Shown in pieces: positions 25,701 through 34,869 of a stretch of 64,000 nucleotides of DNA (its first letter is position 1; each line of letters opens with the position of its first letter). Position numbers and translations under genes: made by a program. The DNA comes from Ophioderma brevispina. Taxonomy: Eukaryota > Echinodermata > Ophiuroidea > Amphilepidida > Ophiodermatidae. The notes below the pieces were generated by a model that worked only from the letters and a program-made list of their open reading frames with translations, ran no database searches and had not been told where the DNA came from. The DNA lies in the NCBI GenBank assembly GCA_023653785.1, contig JAMKCH010011919.1, forward strand, positions 1 through 64,000. The letters are read 5' to 3'.

Positions 25701-28700
25701 ATAAGTTTTCACTAGGTCATATCTTAAAATCCTGCCCATCAAAATGAACCAAAATTGCACACAGGATTACTTCAATATACTCTACTCTAAAAACATGTCA
25801 TTGACCAAGCAGTTGCCCAACTGACACAACAGTGAAATGCACTGACATGGAACACTTTCTGGACCTGATGTCAACAGGACAATGCCAGGTCCCATACAGC
25901 TCAGCGTATATGTTTCCTAGACGAAATGAGTGCTCTTGCTCCCCTGATCTTAGTCCAATTGAGCAACTCTGGGATGAGCTTGGACGACATGTTTTGCAAG
26001 GCGATTCGGTGTGTTCATGTGCAAACACTCACAGCAGCTCTACAGGAAGAGTGGAACAATCTCCCCCAAGATAGCATCGAAACCTGGTGAACAGCATGCA
26101 TGACAGATGCATGTGAATGCTTGCAAGCACATGGTGGACACACACACTATTGATGGTAAGTGACTCGCACATCAAAATTTTTTTTTTTTTTCCATTTGTC
26201 TGAATTCTACCTGCTGAAATTTCAGGCCCATGAATTGATACAGCAAGTGGTTCCATGTCAGTACATTTCAGTTACGTGTCAGTTGTGCAAACTGCTTGTC
26301 GAATAAATGAGTAGAGTATTGAAGTGAATCCTGTGTGCAATTTTGGTTTCATTTTGGGGGCAGGATTTTAAGATTATGACCTGGTGAAAAGTTAAGTTTC
26401 TTTTTGGTCAGGCATTAAAATATCAAAAAGGTGCTGTAAAATGAGGTCTTGACCCTGTTTCTGTTTTTTTCCCTACACAGAATGAGGTAATGCAAACCCT
26501 CTAGTGAGAGCATGTTCTCCCCATCGTTCCCTGGCTATGTTGAATCAAAACTTGTCTGTCTCTCTATGGGCATGCTATAGAAGATGTCTTCATCTTGGTA
26601 AGTTTGACCATATATATTGTGTAGTAATGGCGACAGAATCAATACTTTGTGACAATTATCAGACAAGTCATCGTGTGAAATACCATCAGTTATCACCACT
26701 TATAATACAGTCTGTCTGAGTGGCTCATTACAGGACACAACATGAGATAGCCCTCTCAGTAAACCAATCAAAATAGTGCGTTTATATCTCTATGTAAACA
26801 TCCCAAATATCCTCTACAATACCTCTGAGTTGTTTCATTTACATGATATTACTTGCATATAACAATCAAAAAATGTTGCTTAGATGCCAAATAGATAGGC
26901 AGGTAGTGCCAGGGTTTTAATGAATAATAACCAGTATGTCAGATCATCTTAAAATATTTACCTTGTATTTTACTACATTTTGAAAGCTTTAATAATGGTT
27001 TCGATTCCCAGACTGCTTCACTATCTCATTGCTCTCATTATTTTGGATGAAAAACCTGTTTGCATTTTTTATAGCACAAGAATGAATATATATCTAATTT
27101 TAAAGAAAATTTTCAGCCTATTTAAATCATTGATGCATCACCTAACAGCTCACATTCGTACCACTGTGCATTATTTTTGCCAACTGTTGAATGCATACCA
27201 ATTTCATTACCTTGAAAAATACAAAACATTTTTTTGTTCCTAATTTTAAGATTTGTGATTAAATTTGAAAAAACGTTTTGGCATTGATTCCAAAATCCCT
27301 GTGCTTAAAAGGGCATTTGGTGATCCAAGCCACGTCCACCGATTTACCCCTAAAAGTTGAGATTTGATATCATCTGAAACCGTTGGCCTAAGTATTATAG
27401 TATGTGGCACTAATCGTTCATGTAAATTTGATCTGGAAAAATTCATAAATTTTGGTACCCGCCAACTTTAGTTGGCACAAAGGGGGAAATAGAACACATA
27501 TGCCCTGCGTCCGTGTGTGTGTGTGCGTTGGTGTGCGTGCGTGTGTTGTGTGCGTGCGTGCGTCACACGCAATATCTCTGGATCTAAGCAAGTGTGGGGT
27601 GTCCATCTTCCCAACGTAGATGTATCTCAAATAGGCGTTGGCTGGATGTAAAGTGGGTCATGGACATAGTTGAAGCTCAAATTTGGTCAAACATAGGATA
27701 TATTGTTATAACACTGTAAACACGATATCTTTGATCTAGGCCAAGTATGGGTGTCCATCTTCGCACCTTAGATGTCACCCAAGTAGACGGTGGAAGAGTT
27801 TCGGAGGTAGAGCATGTTGCCATGGCAAGGTCAAATGCCTGTCAAAATGGAATTAAATTGCTATAGCCCTTGGCAATCTTGTGGCAGGATGAAGAAACTT
27901 GGTGGTTGTGCACCAATTCAGTGCCGAAAAATGTGAAGGCCATTCAAGGTCCAGCTGGGGTCATCAAGGTCACTGGTATAATATTGCTTATAACCCTTGT
28001 CCAATGTGGTAGGATGATGAACTGGTAGGTTTGTGGTCAACATTCAGTGCTGAAAAATTTGTAAGGTCATTTCAAGGTCAAAATGGAAATAAATTGCTAA
28101 GCTCTTGTTAATTGTGGTAGGATGATTGAAACTTGGTGGGGCTGTGGTCAACCATTGTAGTGTCGAAAAAATTTGAGGTCGTTAAAGGTCATGTCGGGTC
28201 ATTCAAGGTCATCAAACCCAATAGTAGGTGGTAGGTGATGAACTTGGTGGGTTGTGGTCAGCATGCAGTGCCAAAAAATTGAAGCGTCATTTCAAGATCA
28301 TGCGGGGTCATCCAGGTCAAATCACTAAGTATGTGGTAGGACTGATTGATGAAACTTGGGATGTGGTCAACATTCAGTGCCAACAATTTGATGGTCATGT
28401 CAGAGTCATGAGGGTCATCCAGGTCAATCCATAAACATGGTAGTATGGTCATGAAAACTGATGCGGTTAGTATTGCATCATTGCCAAAAAAATTTTGAGT
28501 CATTTCAAGGTCGTGGGGTTATTCAACGTCAACTAACTCAACATGTAGTAGGTCATGAAACTTTGTAGATGGATCAACATTTTCTAAACCAAAAATTGTG
28601 AAGGTCATTCATGGTCAAGTAGGGTAATCTAAGGTCAAATAACTACACAATAGTTGTATGGTCAATGTAGGCAACAATTGATACCGTCAAATTGCAAAGC

Positions 28701-29185
28701 TATGCAGCCGCATCAGCCTCAGTGGTTTGAGAACCACTTATTTCCACCACAATTCTCCCTGTGATATTAAAATGATATTTCCATCCATGACTTCCGACGG
28801 GCGGGGGACCTTTGTGGTTCGAGAACTCTTGTATATTTTTGTCCGTAAACGGACAGAAAAAAAAAAAATTACAACACAGTGGCCAATGGGGCACCGTGAT
28901 ATAAACATCAAAAGCACTCGTCAAAATCACCTGAAATTTTGGAATTAACTTTTTTTTTTAGGATCACGAAAGGTACCTTTAACTAACTGATCATAGACAA
29001 AACTGTCTGTATTCTTTGCATTGGTTGTTTTAGGCCCCTGTGTTCCTGGTGTGTTTACAGGACTGACACAGCTCTACCTTCTACAGAAATACCCAACAGC
29101 TAAGAGAGTCAAAACAGAATACCAAGAGTCAGTTGGAATTCAAGGGATACTTCACTCAGAGATATTACATCTCTTCCAGAACTAA
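12907..29185 (+). CDS. SLC50A1: SWEET sugar transporter (SLC50 family), six exons
   Basis: A seven-helix facilitative sugar uniporter of the MtN3/SWEET family; in animals it moves glucose across plasma or Golgi membranes. Exons: 12907-12983, 16264-16341, 21690-21805, 23320-23481, 26481-26597 and 29034-29185, all with GT-AG sites. The total of 702 nt (about 233 residues) fits the family's 210-240. The first MtN3 repeat covers exons 1-3 (KKSTHSIPFLPF, then the NTTGTALHIIYVSVY helix). The second covers exons 4-6 (SPLLEI, QT...SESM, YGHAIEDVFIL, PCVPGVFTGLTQLYLL, KYPT). The start ATG has a good context (GAACATGG). The frame is broken at the exon 2/3 join (one base too many), three times inside exon 5, and once at the exon 6 start (one C short). 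These read as sequence errors rather than decay because splice sites and motifs are intact. Its neighbour Groucho/TLE is convergent and functionally unrelated. Confidence 0.88.
13461..13903. mobile_element. hAT-like G/C-run element
   Basis: It begins CAGGGGCCGTCCCAGAGG and ends GGTCTGGGGACGCCCTG, giving partly matching termini. Inside is an almost pure C tract (13686-13738). No clear 8-bp target duplication. The apparent proline-rich and glycine-rich ORFs here are translations of the C tract. Confidence 0.5.
13908..14076. mobile_element. hAT-like MITE, GGCGGATC subtype
   Basis: It begins CAGTGGCGGATCAGG and ends CCTGGATCCGCGCCTAG. The interior (TTACCGGGGGCTGAAAGGCT, TGCAGAATTACCGG) closely matches the copy at 57397-57537. 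Confidence 0.7.
15110..15330. repeat. AGGTCA-rich dispersed repeat, family I
   Basis: Contains GATGAGGGTCAAAGGTCATG, GTGAGGTCAACTTG, and a GAAGTTCAATTGGGAAC block. The same modules recur at 31100-31330 and 32380-32710. Confidence 0.65.
16264..16341 (+). CDS. SLC50A1: SWEET exon 2
   Basis: Acceptor TTTGCAG, donor GTAAGT. It reads PSCFEIVAKKSTHSIPFLPF then MLGCIA, the loop and second-helix signature of the first MtN3 repeat (KST...I.FLPF). It ends in phase 2, whereas exon 3 requires phase 1, so one base is in excess at this join. Confidence 0.85.
16631..17111. mobile_element. Large foldback element flanked by 11-bp repeats
   Basis: TGAAAGGCAGG flanks both sides (16620-16630 and 17112-17122). 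The inside folds into a long palindrome centred near 16870, made of repeats such as GGTCCACTTTTTG and CAAAAAGTGGACC. The inner termini are CAGGGCCGTACGCAGGAT and TTTTGCGTACGGCCCT, resembling the hAT-like set. Confidence 0.7.
17876..18271. mobile_element. Inverted-repeat element
   Basis: Termini CTTGGGTAACCACCCGAGTT and its near complement AACTTGGGTGGTTACCCAAT. The interior has three degenerate copies of an ACCCTATNNGAGAC/TTCAAATGGA module. No coding capacity is evident. Confidence 0.6.
20130..20284. mobile_element. TTAA-bounded MITE, family G right half
   Basis: Only the right end is recognisable: TTCTGATTTAGCAAATCACT, then GATAGTGCCT and TTAA at 20281-20284. That TTAA is also the left TTAA of the next element, so the two insertions are back to back. 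Confidence 0.6.
20281..20558. mobile_element. TTAA-bounded MITE, family Q
   Basis: It begins TTAACTCTTTCCATGCTGGC and ends CCGCATACAAAGAGTTAA, giving short terminal inverted repeats flanked by TTAA. A related element is at 22841-23103. Confidence 0.55.
20800..20998. repeat. Dispersed repeat, family O copy 1
   Basis: GAATTTTCTG...CGACAGAAAATACCAAATC and a right end CTTGTGTCTCTTTAA are shared with about 47700-47862. Function unknown. Confidence 0.5.
21690..21805 (+). CDS. SLC50A1: SWEET exon 3
   Basis: It reads CLWYGILIWDWPTLVCNTTG then TALHIIYVSVYLVFTSRK, the third helix with the family motif N..G..L...Y...Y. It ends in phase 0 at AAG|GTAAGT. The acceptor is TAATATAG; the first two bases do not fit exon 2's phase. 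Confidence 0.85.
22058..22420. mobile_element. TTAA-bounded MITE, family G copy 2
   Basis: TTAA, AGGCACTATCAGTGATTTGC at the left, and a complementary AATTGCTGATAGTGTCT then TTAA at the right. It lies in SWEET intron 3. No ORF. Confidence 0.75.
22684..22840 (+). pseudogene. Mariner-type transposase relic
   Basis: The reading frame at 22752-22830 gives HPPYSSDRAPSDFHLIP, the conserved block around the last catalytic Asp of mariner transposases (HPPYSPDLAPSDFHLFP). Upstream the similarity fades and stops appear. It is a short fragment without recognisable ends, inside SWEET intron 3, and not functional. Confidence 0.75.
22841..23103. mobile_element. TTAA-bounded MITE, family Q
   Basis: It begins TTAACTCTCTCCCTGCGG and ends CAGTACGGAGAGAGTTAA. 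It abuts the mariner relic. Confidence 0.65.
23320..23481 (+). CDS. SLC50A1: SWEET exon 4
   Basis: A fully open 54-codon exon in phase 0-0, from VFVLQLVSFTAVGLVAFYLY to ATFILTWNLSPLLEI. It supplies the linker helix TM4 and TM5 with the SPL motif. Acceptor TTTTTCCAG, donor GTAAGT. Confidence 0.9.
23549..23725. mobile_element. hAT-like MITE with perfect 8-bp target duplication
   Basis: It begins CAGTGGCGTAGCCAGAGG and ends CTGGCTATGCCACTG. ATGCACAA flanks both ends exactly (23541-23548 and 23726-23733). The core is G and C runs. It lies in SWEET intron 4. Confidence 0.88.
24415..25223. mobile_element. TTAA-bounded MITE, family L, internally duplicated
   Basis: Left end TTAA-AGAGACACTGGCACAT, right end ATGTGCCAGTGCCGCT-TTAA. 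The span is 809 bp, but 260 bp is an exact-looking tandem duplication plus poly-A, so the ancestral element is near 530 bp. Confidence 0.7.
24649..25189. repeat. 260-bp tandem duplication bridged by poly-A
   Basis: 24649-24908 and 24930-25189 read the same at an offset of 281, separated by about 21 A residues. Copy 1 stops at GAAGAAATTT, where copy 2 continues into its normal flank. Confidence 0.9.
25690..26405 (+). mobile_element. Tc1-like transposon, internally deleted
   Basis: Terminal inverted repeats of about 100 bp, including AAAATTGCACACAGGATT and its complement AATCCTGTGTGCAATTTT, at about 25690-25793 and 26308-26405. Inside lies only the C-terminal part of a transposase (25900-26150). 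It lies in SWEET intron 4. Confidence 0.82.
25895..26152 (+). pseudogene. Tc1-like transposase C-terminal fragment
   Basis: It reads CSPDLSPIEQLWDELGRHV (catalytic-domain block ending the DDE region); then, in another frame, LQEEWNNLPQDSIETW and LQAHGGHTHY, the usual C-terminus of Tc1 family enzymes. A frameshift near 26000 and a TGA after SIETW break it. The N-terminal DNA-binding half is absent. Not functional. Confidence 0.85.
26481..26597 (+). CDS. SLC50A1: SWEET exon 5, three internal frame slips
   Basis: 117 nt, 39 codons in phase 0-0, between CCCTACACAG and GTAAGT. It begins NEVMQT and ends YGHAIEDVFIL, both in the expected frame. In between, that frame has stops, while SESMFSPS and then SLAMLNQNLS read in the two other frames. 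Together these pieces follow the SWEET pattern (QTKS.ESM.FP...L...YG..I.D). Slips lie near 26501, 26527 and 26555. Confidence 0.7.
27305..27425 (-). mobile_element. TTAA-bounded MITE, family H, truncated
   Basis: It begins TTAA then AAGGGCATTTGGTGATC, followed by AAAGTTGAGATTTGATATCA, which is the reverse complement of the right third of the family H copies. The other end is missing. Confidence 0.6.
27884..28660. repeat. Degenerate AGGTCA-rich tandem array
   Basis: About seven units of roughly 100 bp. Each carries GGTAGGATGATGAAACTTGG, a GTGGTCAACATTCAGTGCC module and several GGTCA words. Units differ by many small indels. Period and divergence were judged by eye. Confidence 0.8.
29034..29185 (+). 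CDS. SLC50A1: SWEET exon 6 with stop
   Basis: It reads PCVPGVFTGLTQLYLLQKYP (TM7 and the end of the second MtN3 repeat), then a 30-residue cytoplasmic tail ending HLFQN and TAA at 29183-29185. The length is 152 nt; 153 would be needed, and a missing C in the GCCCC run at the start restores phase 0. Confidence 0.85.
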
Positions 29186-29689
29186 TCATCTTACATATGT
29201 GGTATGAAAAGACTGTTAGGGGGGAGTACTTTAAAATTTGTGGTATTGTATCTCAAAACCAGGCTGAATTGGGAGGGAGATGGAATTGAGTTCATTTTAT
29301 AAAATAATCAAAGCAGAGAATTTGATTTTGCCATGATTTTTTCATTTCCTCTAATGATCATGCCTAACTGAAGTTTTTGAAATTTGACTTTCCAAAAATT
29401 TTTAAAATGAGGAAAAAACCATCAAATAGAGAAAATATTAATGATATGTAAAGGATTATAAAAAATTGTAGTCAATCAAAAAAAATCTATATCAATAGAA
29501 TTTTACTATAATGTTTTTAGCATAGCTAGACTACTAAATTTAAAAAAAAACAAAACATTGTGACCCAAAATCCCCTCACCTCAATTGGCCTTTTTTGGCC
29601 CCAATTCTACTGGATTTGTCATACCAGTCACAAATAGAACCTCCATATTTGCTCTGAAGACTCCTTTTGACACATAGTGTGCCTTTGAA

Positions 29690-29705
29690 TAAAGATCCAT
29701 CCTGC
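29690..29705 (+). terminator. Possible poly(A) signal of the SWEET gene
   Basis: GAATAAAG about 500 bases after the SWEET stop codon is a candidate AATAAA signal. There is no transcript evidence, and AATAAA occurs by chance in AT-rich DNA. Confidence 0.25.
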
Positions 29706-30590
29706 TAGGATCAAAATGTTGAGTATCGACAGAGGCTGGAATATTAAACCAAGAGGAAAATCGGTGTATATGGAATAGCCCAATTCCCGTCAAACGTTTT
29801 TCTCACACACTAAGCGCGCCGTGGTTGTTGCTACGTAAGCACGCGCGTGTCGTCACTGATGAGGCGCAAGCACACGCATATAAAAATCTCTGCGTCACGT
29901 GATATGTTACCAGTGTGGCATTTCCCCAGTCTTCCATTGTCTGATCGGACGAGTTTTCGCAAAATTTTTTTTAAATTTTTTATTTTTTTTGCGAAAACCA
30001 ATCGATTGAAGAAAAACTTGCTCTAAAAAAGATTCCTGATCCCTAATGCACAAAAAGTCTCCCGAGACCCTGTTAATTGTGATTAAGGAAAAAGATTAAT
30101 TTGAGTCAGTGAGAGATAGCAGGTGGCATCAGTTGTTGTTGGGTTTTCACTAACAAAGTGTGACGAACGTAAAATAATCGCGTGTCTCATAAATATGCAT
30201 CAGGACTTCCCAAATACGACGATACATAAACCAAATATGGGTGGTGCCCAAAACTATGTTAATGAAGTGCGTATGCTCATTATAATTACTTTTGGGCACC
30301 TAGATTTTGGTTTAAACGCCGTTTCGGGAGAATCATCGGGGTCTGGTTATATTTACGTCATGTATCGATATAAGTTACATTTACCAACACAGGTTATTTT
30401 TGTGTATAAGCAGTTTTCTAACAGCTTTTATATGTGCATTTTTAAGAACTAAATTGTGGATATGAATCAGGGATTCAGTGCCAAAACATTGCCACTAGAC
30501 CAAAAGGTGTAGTTAGAAACACGATTGTGAAACAAGACATGTTAACAACCAAAATAAGCATGTGGCACTTGGTAATTCGACCTGGGCTAC

Positions 30591-30957
30591 TTAAAGGCTG
30601 ACTCAGAGATTCGAAATATAATTTTTTTGTGTGTAGTATTAAAATAATAATATTATAGAACTAAAGATAGTCACCTAAATGCTTAATTCCAAAGTGTAGA
30701 GATGAATCAGATTTTCGTTTTCATGCAGTAAACATTCTGCACAGAAAACAGCACCAAAGGATACTGTGTATAAACAAACATTCCAGATCCGGAATTTTAT
30801 AAAAAGTTGTGATTTCTATATGGAACTTTTGTTATGAGCTTAGTTATTTCACCACAGTGATTAGTATATGGACGTGCATTATATACATGCAAAAAAAAAC
30901 AAGATTTGTTTGAAAAAGAGTGCGTCTTAATCGGGAAATCTCTGCGTCAGCCTTTAA
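30591..30957. mobile_element. TTAA-bounded MITE, family N
   Basis: TTAA-AGGCTGACTCAGAGATT at the left and AATCTCTGCGTCAGCCT-TTAA at the right; the terminal repeats differ at one base. The interior is AT-rich without an ORF. Confidence 0.82.
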
Positions 30958-31099
30958 AGGACATGAGGACCTTTCCAGAAAGAGGTGCCCAATTTTTTCA
31001 AACCTGTTTTGTTGCATATTTGAATGCTTACCAAATGTATTAAAACACACCTAAAGTGAATAAGTCGAATATGCCTTTTTTGGGCCGCCAGCATAGCAG

Positions 31100-31330
31100 G
31101 ACCACTTAGCAATCCGTGTTGGGCGTATGTGTGAATGTACGAGTGTGTGTATGCGTCACTAAAATGTTTAGTTTTTAAAATTGACCTCAAGTGAAAAGTT
31201 GAAGTTAAATTGGAACCAAGATTGTGTCATTAGGTGCCCCCATGGGATCCTCATATGTTGATGAGGTCAAAGGTCACTGAGGTCAAGGTTTAAAAATGGA
31301 TATAAAAAAGGTTAAAACTTGACTCTCATG
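31100..31330. repeat. AGGTCA-rich dispersed repeat, family I
   Basis: It starts near GACCACTTAGCAATCCGTG, with a GTGTGTAT run, TGAAAAGTTGAAGTTAAATT and GATGAGGTCAAAGGTCACTG. It is the same unit order as 32380-32710. Confidence 0.7.
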
Positions 31331-31537
31331 TGCAACATGGGATCCCTAAATTTTTTTGTCAGTAGCATCAACTGTGATGTGCATCGGTGGTAACGGTCTG
31401 CATTGCACAAGCATGGCTAACCAAGAGCAGCTAACTATCACTAACTTTCTGTAATTGCTTGCCATTACGAAGTCCAAAGTGGCATGATAAACAACTTAAT
31501 TGGTGGTACTCGTGCTTACGATAACACAAAACTCCAA

Positions 31538-31763
31538 TTAATAGTGAATGGTGATCCATATAAAAGATGTACTTTTTTAAAGGTCATGGGTTTTGTTTGG
31601 TTATGTAAACAAATCACAACCATTAAAAATCGGAAGAATCGGATGGATGCGATTTAATAGTGAATGGTGATCCATAAAAGATGTACTTTTTTAAAGGTCA
31701 TGGGTTTTGTTTGGTTATGTAAACAAATCACAACCAATTAAAAATCGGAGAATCGGATGGGTA
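31538..31763. repeat. 116-bp tandem duplication
   Basis: TTAATAGTGAATGGTGATCC begins both units (offset 116). The copies differ by a few 1-2 base indels. Confidence 0.8.
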
Positions 31764-31776
31764 CATGCTTCCCACC

Positions 31777-32122
31777 TTAAAGGTGTATTTCGTGATTCCA
31801 GCACCTTCAGTTTTATTCATGGTTCGCTAGATATCCTTGAGAAAAGCTTATTCACAAAATTTGAGTTGATTCCGATCTTGCGGTTTTGTGTTATGAACAA
31901 TTCTTTGTTTCCCACAGTACCATAGACCACTGTGCTGTAATTTCTGTCCGTTTACGGACAGAAAATACAAAATCGCGAATTTCTTACAAATACGACCGAA
32001 TTTTCACGTAATATTTGGTACACGTGGATTACTAAGGCTAACGGTTCAGATGATATAAAAATCTCAACTTTTTTCAGGTAAGTCGGGGGGACGAGGTTGT
32101 TGATCACGAAATGCCCCCTTAA
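31777..32122. mobile_element. TTAA-bounded MITE, family H copy 1
   Basis: TTAA-AGGTGTATTTCGTGATTC at the left, GATCACGAAATGCCCCC-TTAA at the right. It carries a small inner palindrome, CTGTCCGTTTACGGACAG. Other copies: 44262-44600 and 52137-52482. Confidence 0.8.
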
Positions 32123-32379
32123 CATCACTTGATAACACAGCCGCATGCAGAATTTTTTGGGGGTGCAGGACTAGAAAAAAAGGCCTTTTTTGGCTAAAGT
32201 GGACTTAACCCTTAAAGTTTTGAAGTTTAATTGACCACCAGTTAATATTTCATATTTACCTCCCTAAATTTGCATATTTTATTCAAACACGAACCCAAGA
32301 TGTATTACAGGAAGCTTATTTCCATAGGAGATCATGGCAGGGAGTTTATTGTGGGCCACAAGCTATAGCTGGAGGACCA

Positions 32380-32710
32380 CTTAGCAATCCGTTGTGCATG
32401 TGTATGTGTGGATGTATGTGAGGGTGTATGTGTGTGTGTCACTAAAATGTTTAGTTTTTTTTTTTTAATTCACCTCAATTGAAAAGTTGAAGTTCAATTG
32501 GAACCAAACTTGTGTCATAGGTGCACCACAGGATCCCTCATATGTTGATGAGGTCAAAGGTCATGTGAGGTCAACTTGAAAAATAGGCTAGAAATGTAAA
32601 ATTGACCTCAATTGAAAAGTTGAAGTTCAATTGGAACCAAACTTGTGTCATAGGTACACCAAGGGATCCCTCATATGTTGATGAGGTCAAAGGTCATATG
32701 CAAAGGTCAG
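32380..32710. repeat. AGGTCA-rich dispersed repeat, family I
   Basis: GACCACTTAGCAATCCG, a GTATGTG run, then two tandem modules of GAAGTTCAATTGGAACC and GATGAGGTCAAAGGTCAT. It contains two AGGTCA-A-AGGTCA direct repeats. Confidence 0.75.
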
Positions 32711-32862
32711 AGCGGCCCACAGCTTATATTCTTTGAATATAGTGAGCGCGAAAGCCGAGAACCACAAAATTATAGTTTCTCAAGAATCAGCTTGTTAACT
32801 AAACTTGAAAGGCATCCTTTTAAATAAACACTTGGACACTACAGTACACTCCGTTCATCAAT

Positions 32863-33091
32863 ATTAGTCCGGGACAGAATAAGGCGACTGACGTAATGCT
32901 TTGAAGAGTCAAAGCTTGTTACGTGAATCGAAAACCCAGGTAAAACTGGGTATTTTTGCATTTTAAATCATAATTTGTTCGAATATGCCCTGCACATACT
33001 ACACATCCGGACCAATTACGTCCTGCGCCGTACTGATAGACAAATCTTGACATACACACAATTGTTTGCTTAATTCTGTCCCTGACAATAG
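32863..33091. repeat. Inverted-repeat element
   Basis: ATTAGTCCGGGACAGAATAAG at the left end (first 18 bases) pairs with CTTAATTCTGTCCCTGAC at the right, with a CpG-containing interior. It abuts the family D copy. Confidence 0.55.
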
Positions 33092-33100
33092 TATTCTGTA

Positions 33101-33214
33101 TAGACCATATTCAATATGACGTCAGCCACCAGACAAGTTGGTGGACAAGATGCATACAGTCCAAGACTACAATACATTCACCTGTCAATGATCCATGTTT
33201 TTGAATACGGTCTA
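33101..33214. mobile_element. Inverted-repeat MITE, family D copy 1
   Basis: It begins TAGACCATATTCAATATGAC and ends TTGAATACGGTCTA. It matches the longer copy at 58061-58257 for the left arm and ends early. Confidence 0.7.
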
Positions 33215-33321
33215 TTCTAAAATAAAGTGTCCTCTGTGGGCAGGTGTTTCTATAGATAAAAAGTACACTGTTCACAGAACGCATGTGTTGTCTGCTGTCA
33301 TGGTTTGTGAATGGGGACATG

Positions 33322-34127
33322 TTAGGTCGTGTTCCCACTATAAACATGTGTGCTCGGACCTAGGTCTGAGTCCACATAGAAGTGGGCTCGGCCTACATTA
33401 ATTTTGCGTTCTCACTGTCGCGATATAGTACACCCATCCGTGCCGAACGCCGATGTAGTATCGGGCCCACTTACCCGGATGTTGTTCCTTAAATTCCGTC
33501 CAATAGTTTATTTTGCAAAAAATGATCTGCTTTTGGTTTCCTCTTGTTGATACTTGAATGGAAACAAATGATTCTCTGATAAAAATGTTAAAGTAAAACA
33601 TGTTGACTGTCGAAGAAAACATCTTCCTACTGGCGTGACCGTATCCATTTTTTTCAGATTTATCGTAAACCCGAAAGTCTCATTGTTTACGTGTTATGGA
33701 TGTCCAGCTGTTTTAACCGCTGCTCTTATCGCTAACAAATCTCCTCAAGTATCGTGTTATTACATGATACAAGAGAGAAACTAATCAGGAAAAAATGCGT
33801 AGATGTTTCAGGGTATATTTTGTGAATTCAATGTAGAAAAATACGGATTTTGTTTGTGATAATTCTGTCCTTGCTCACAGCCAAGGCAGTGGTTTCCGCA
33901 GTGCATATGCGAGCCGGGCCCACTTACGATGTAAAATCGCGTTCCCACTGTGCATTTGGTACCAGTCTAGTACCGAGACTACCTACCTGAGGTGGTCTAT
34001 GACCGATCTCGATGGTAGGTCCGAAGTCCCTTAAAACGCCGTTCCCAATAGGCAAGGAAGTGGGCTCGATGTAGCATCGAGTACCACGTCCTGGTACCCA
34101 ACCATAACAGTGGGAAAGCGCCCTTAC
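33322..34127. mobile_element. Long CpG-rich foldback element
   Basis: Ends TTAGGTCGTGTTCCCACTAT and a near-complementary AACAGTGGGAAAGCGCCCTTA. Inside, GGGCCCACTTAC and GTAGTATCG words recur on both sides. Boundaries are approximate. Confidence 0.45.
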
Positions 34128-34869
34128 AAGAGGTCACAACATGTGGGACTACCCAAGGGCCATTGTATCCAAGTGTCGCAAAATTGATCGACATTATGGC
34201 AAACACCCAATTTTATAATTGACGTTTTTGGACACAAGGTCAATGAAGTCACCAAGGTCACAACATGTGGGCCACTACCCACAGGACCCATTGTTATCCT
34301 GTCATGGAAATTGATTTGACATGTGCTACGGCCAACAAAGCAATTTAATATTCTGACCATTTTTGGGCCATGACCTCTGACCGCACTTGTGAGGGGATAA
34401 ACTGTGGGGCACATACCCAAGGACCATTACATGCAAGTGGAATGAAAAATGTTTGCATGTATGTGGTAACAGCAGGCAATTAATGTAAGGCCACACACAC
34501 ACACTTCCAAAGCAATCCCCTGTGTGTGGCAGACGAAACAAAAAAGGGTTTTTATTATTGAAGAAATTAATTTGACACTTTAGAATAAACGAGAGCTCAA
34601 GATGCATAAGACCCACTTGTATGGTGGAAATGGAATGATCCTTGCAGACGTAATGCATGAGAAAAACCTAAGAAAAGTTATGGTTGGCAGACAGTTTTGA
34701 AAAATAAGATTCAAGAGGACATAAAATGCCTTTGGCAAAAATAGAAAAATTAGTGTAGCACCAAGGTTAACATGAACCCGAGGTGCAAAAAATACATTCC
34801 TGTAATTTTTTTTATAAAAATTACATAATGCATTTAATCCAATTATAATCTTACATTTTAAGAAAATCA

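Larger units (their letters stand above)
23482..26480. other. SWEET intron 4
   Basis: Holds the hAT-like MITE 23549-23725, the family L element 24415-25223 with an internal duplication, an AGGTCA-rich piece at 25290-25430, and the Tc1-like relic 25690-26405. The rest is unremarkable AT-rich sequence. Confidence 0.6.
26598..29033. other. SWEET intron 5
   Basis: Contains a truncated family H element (27305-27425), a GT/GTGC microsatellite-like tract (27515-27565) and a long AGGTCA-rich degenerate tandem array (27884-28660). Other sequence is unassigned. Confidence 0.6.

Noticed and set aside
27884..28660. Possible CRISPR array.
   Set aside because: Units are long, poorly conserved, without regular spacers, and the DNA is animal.
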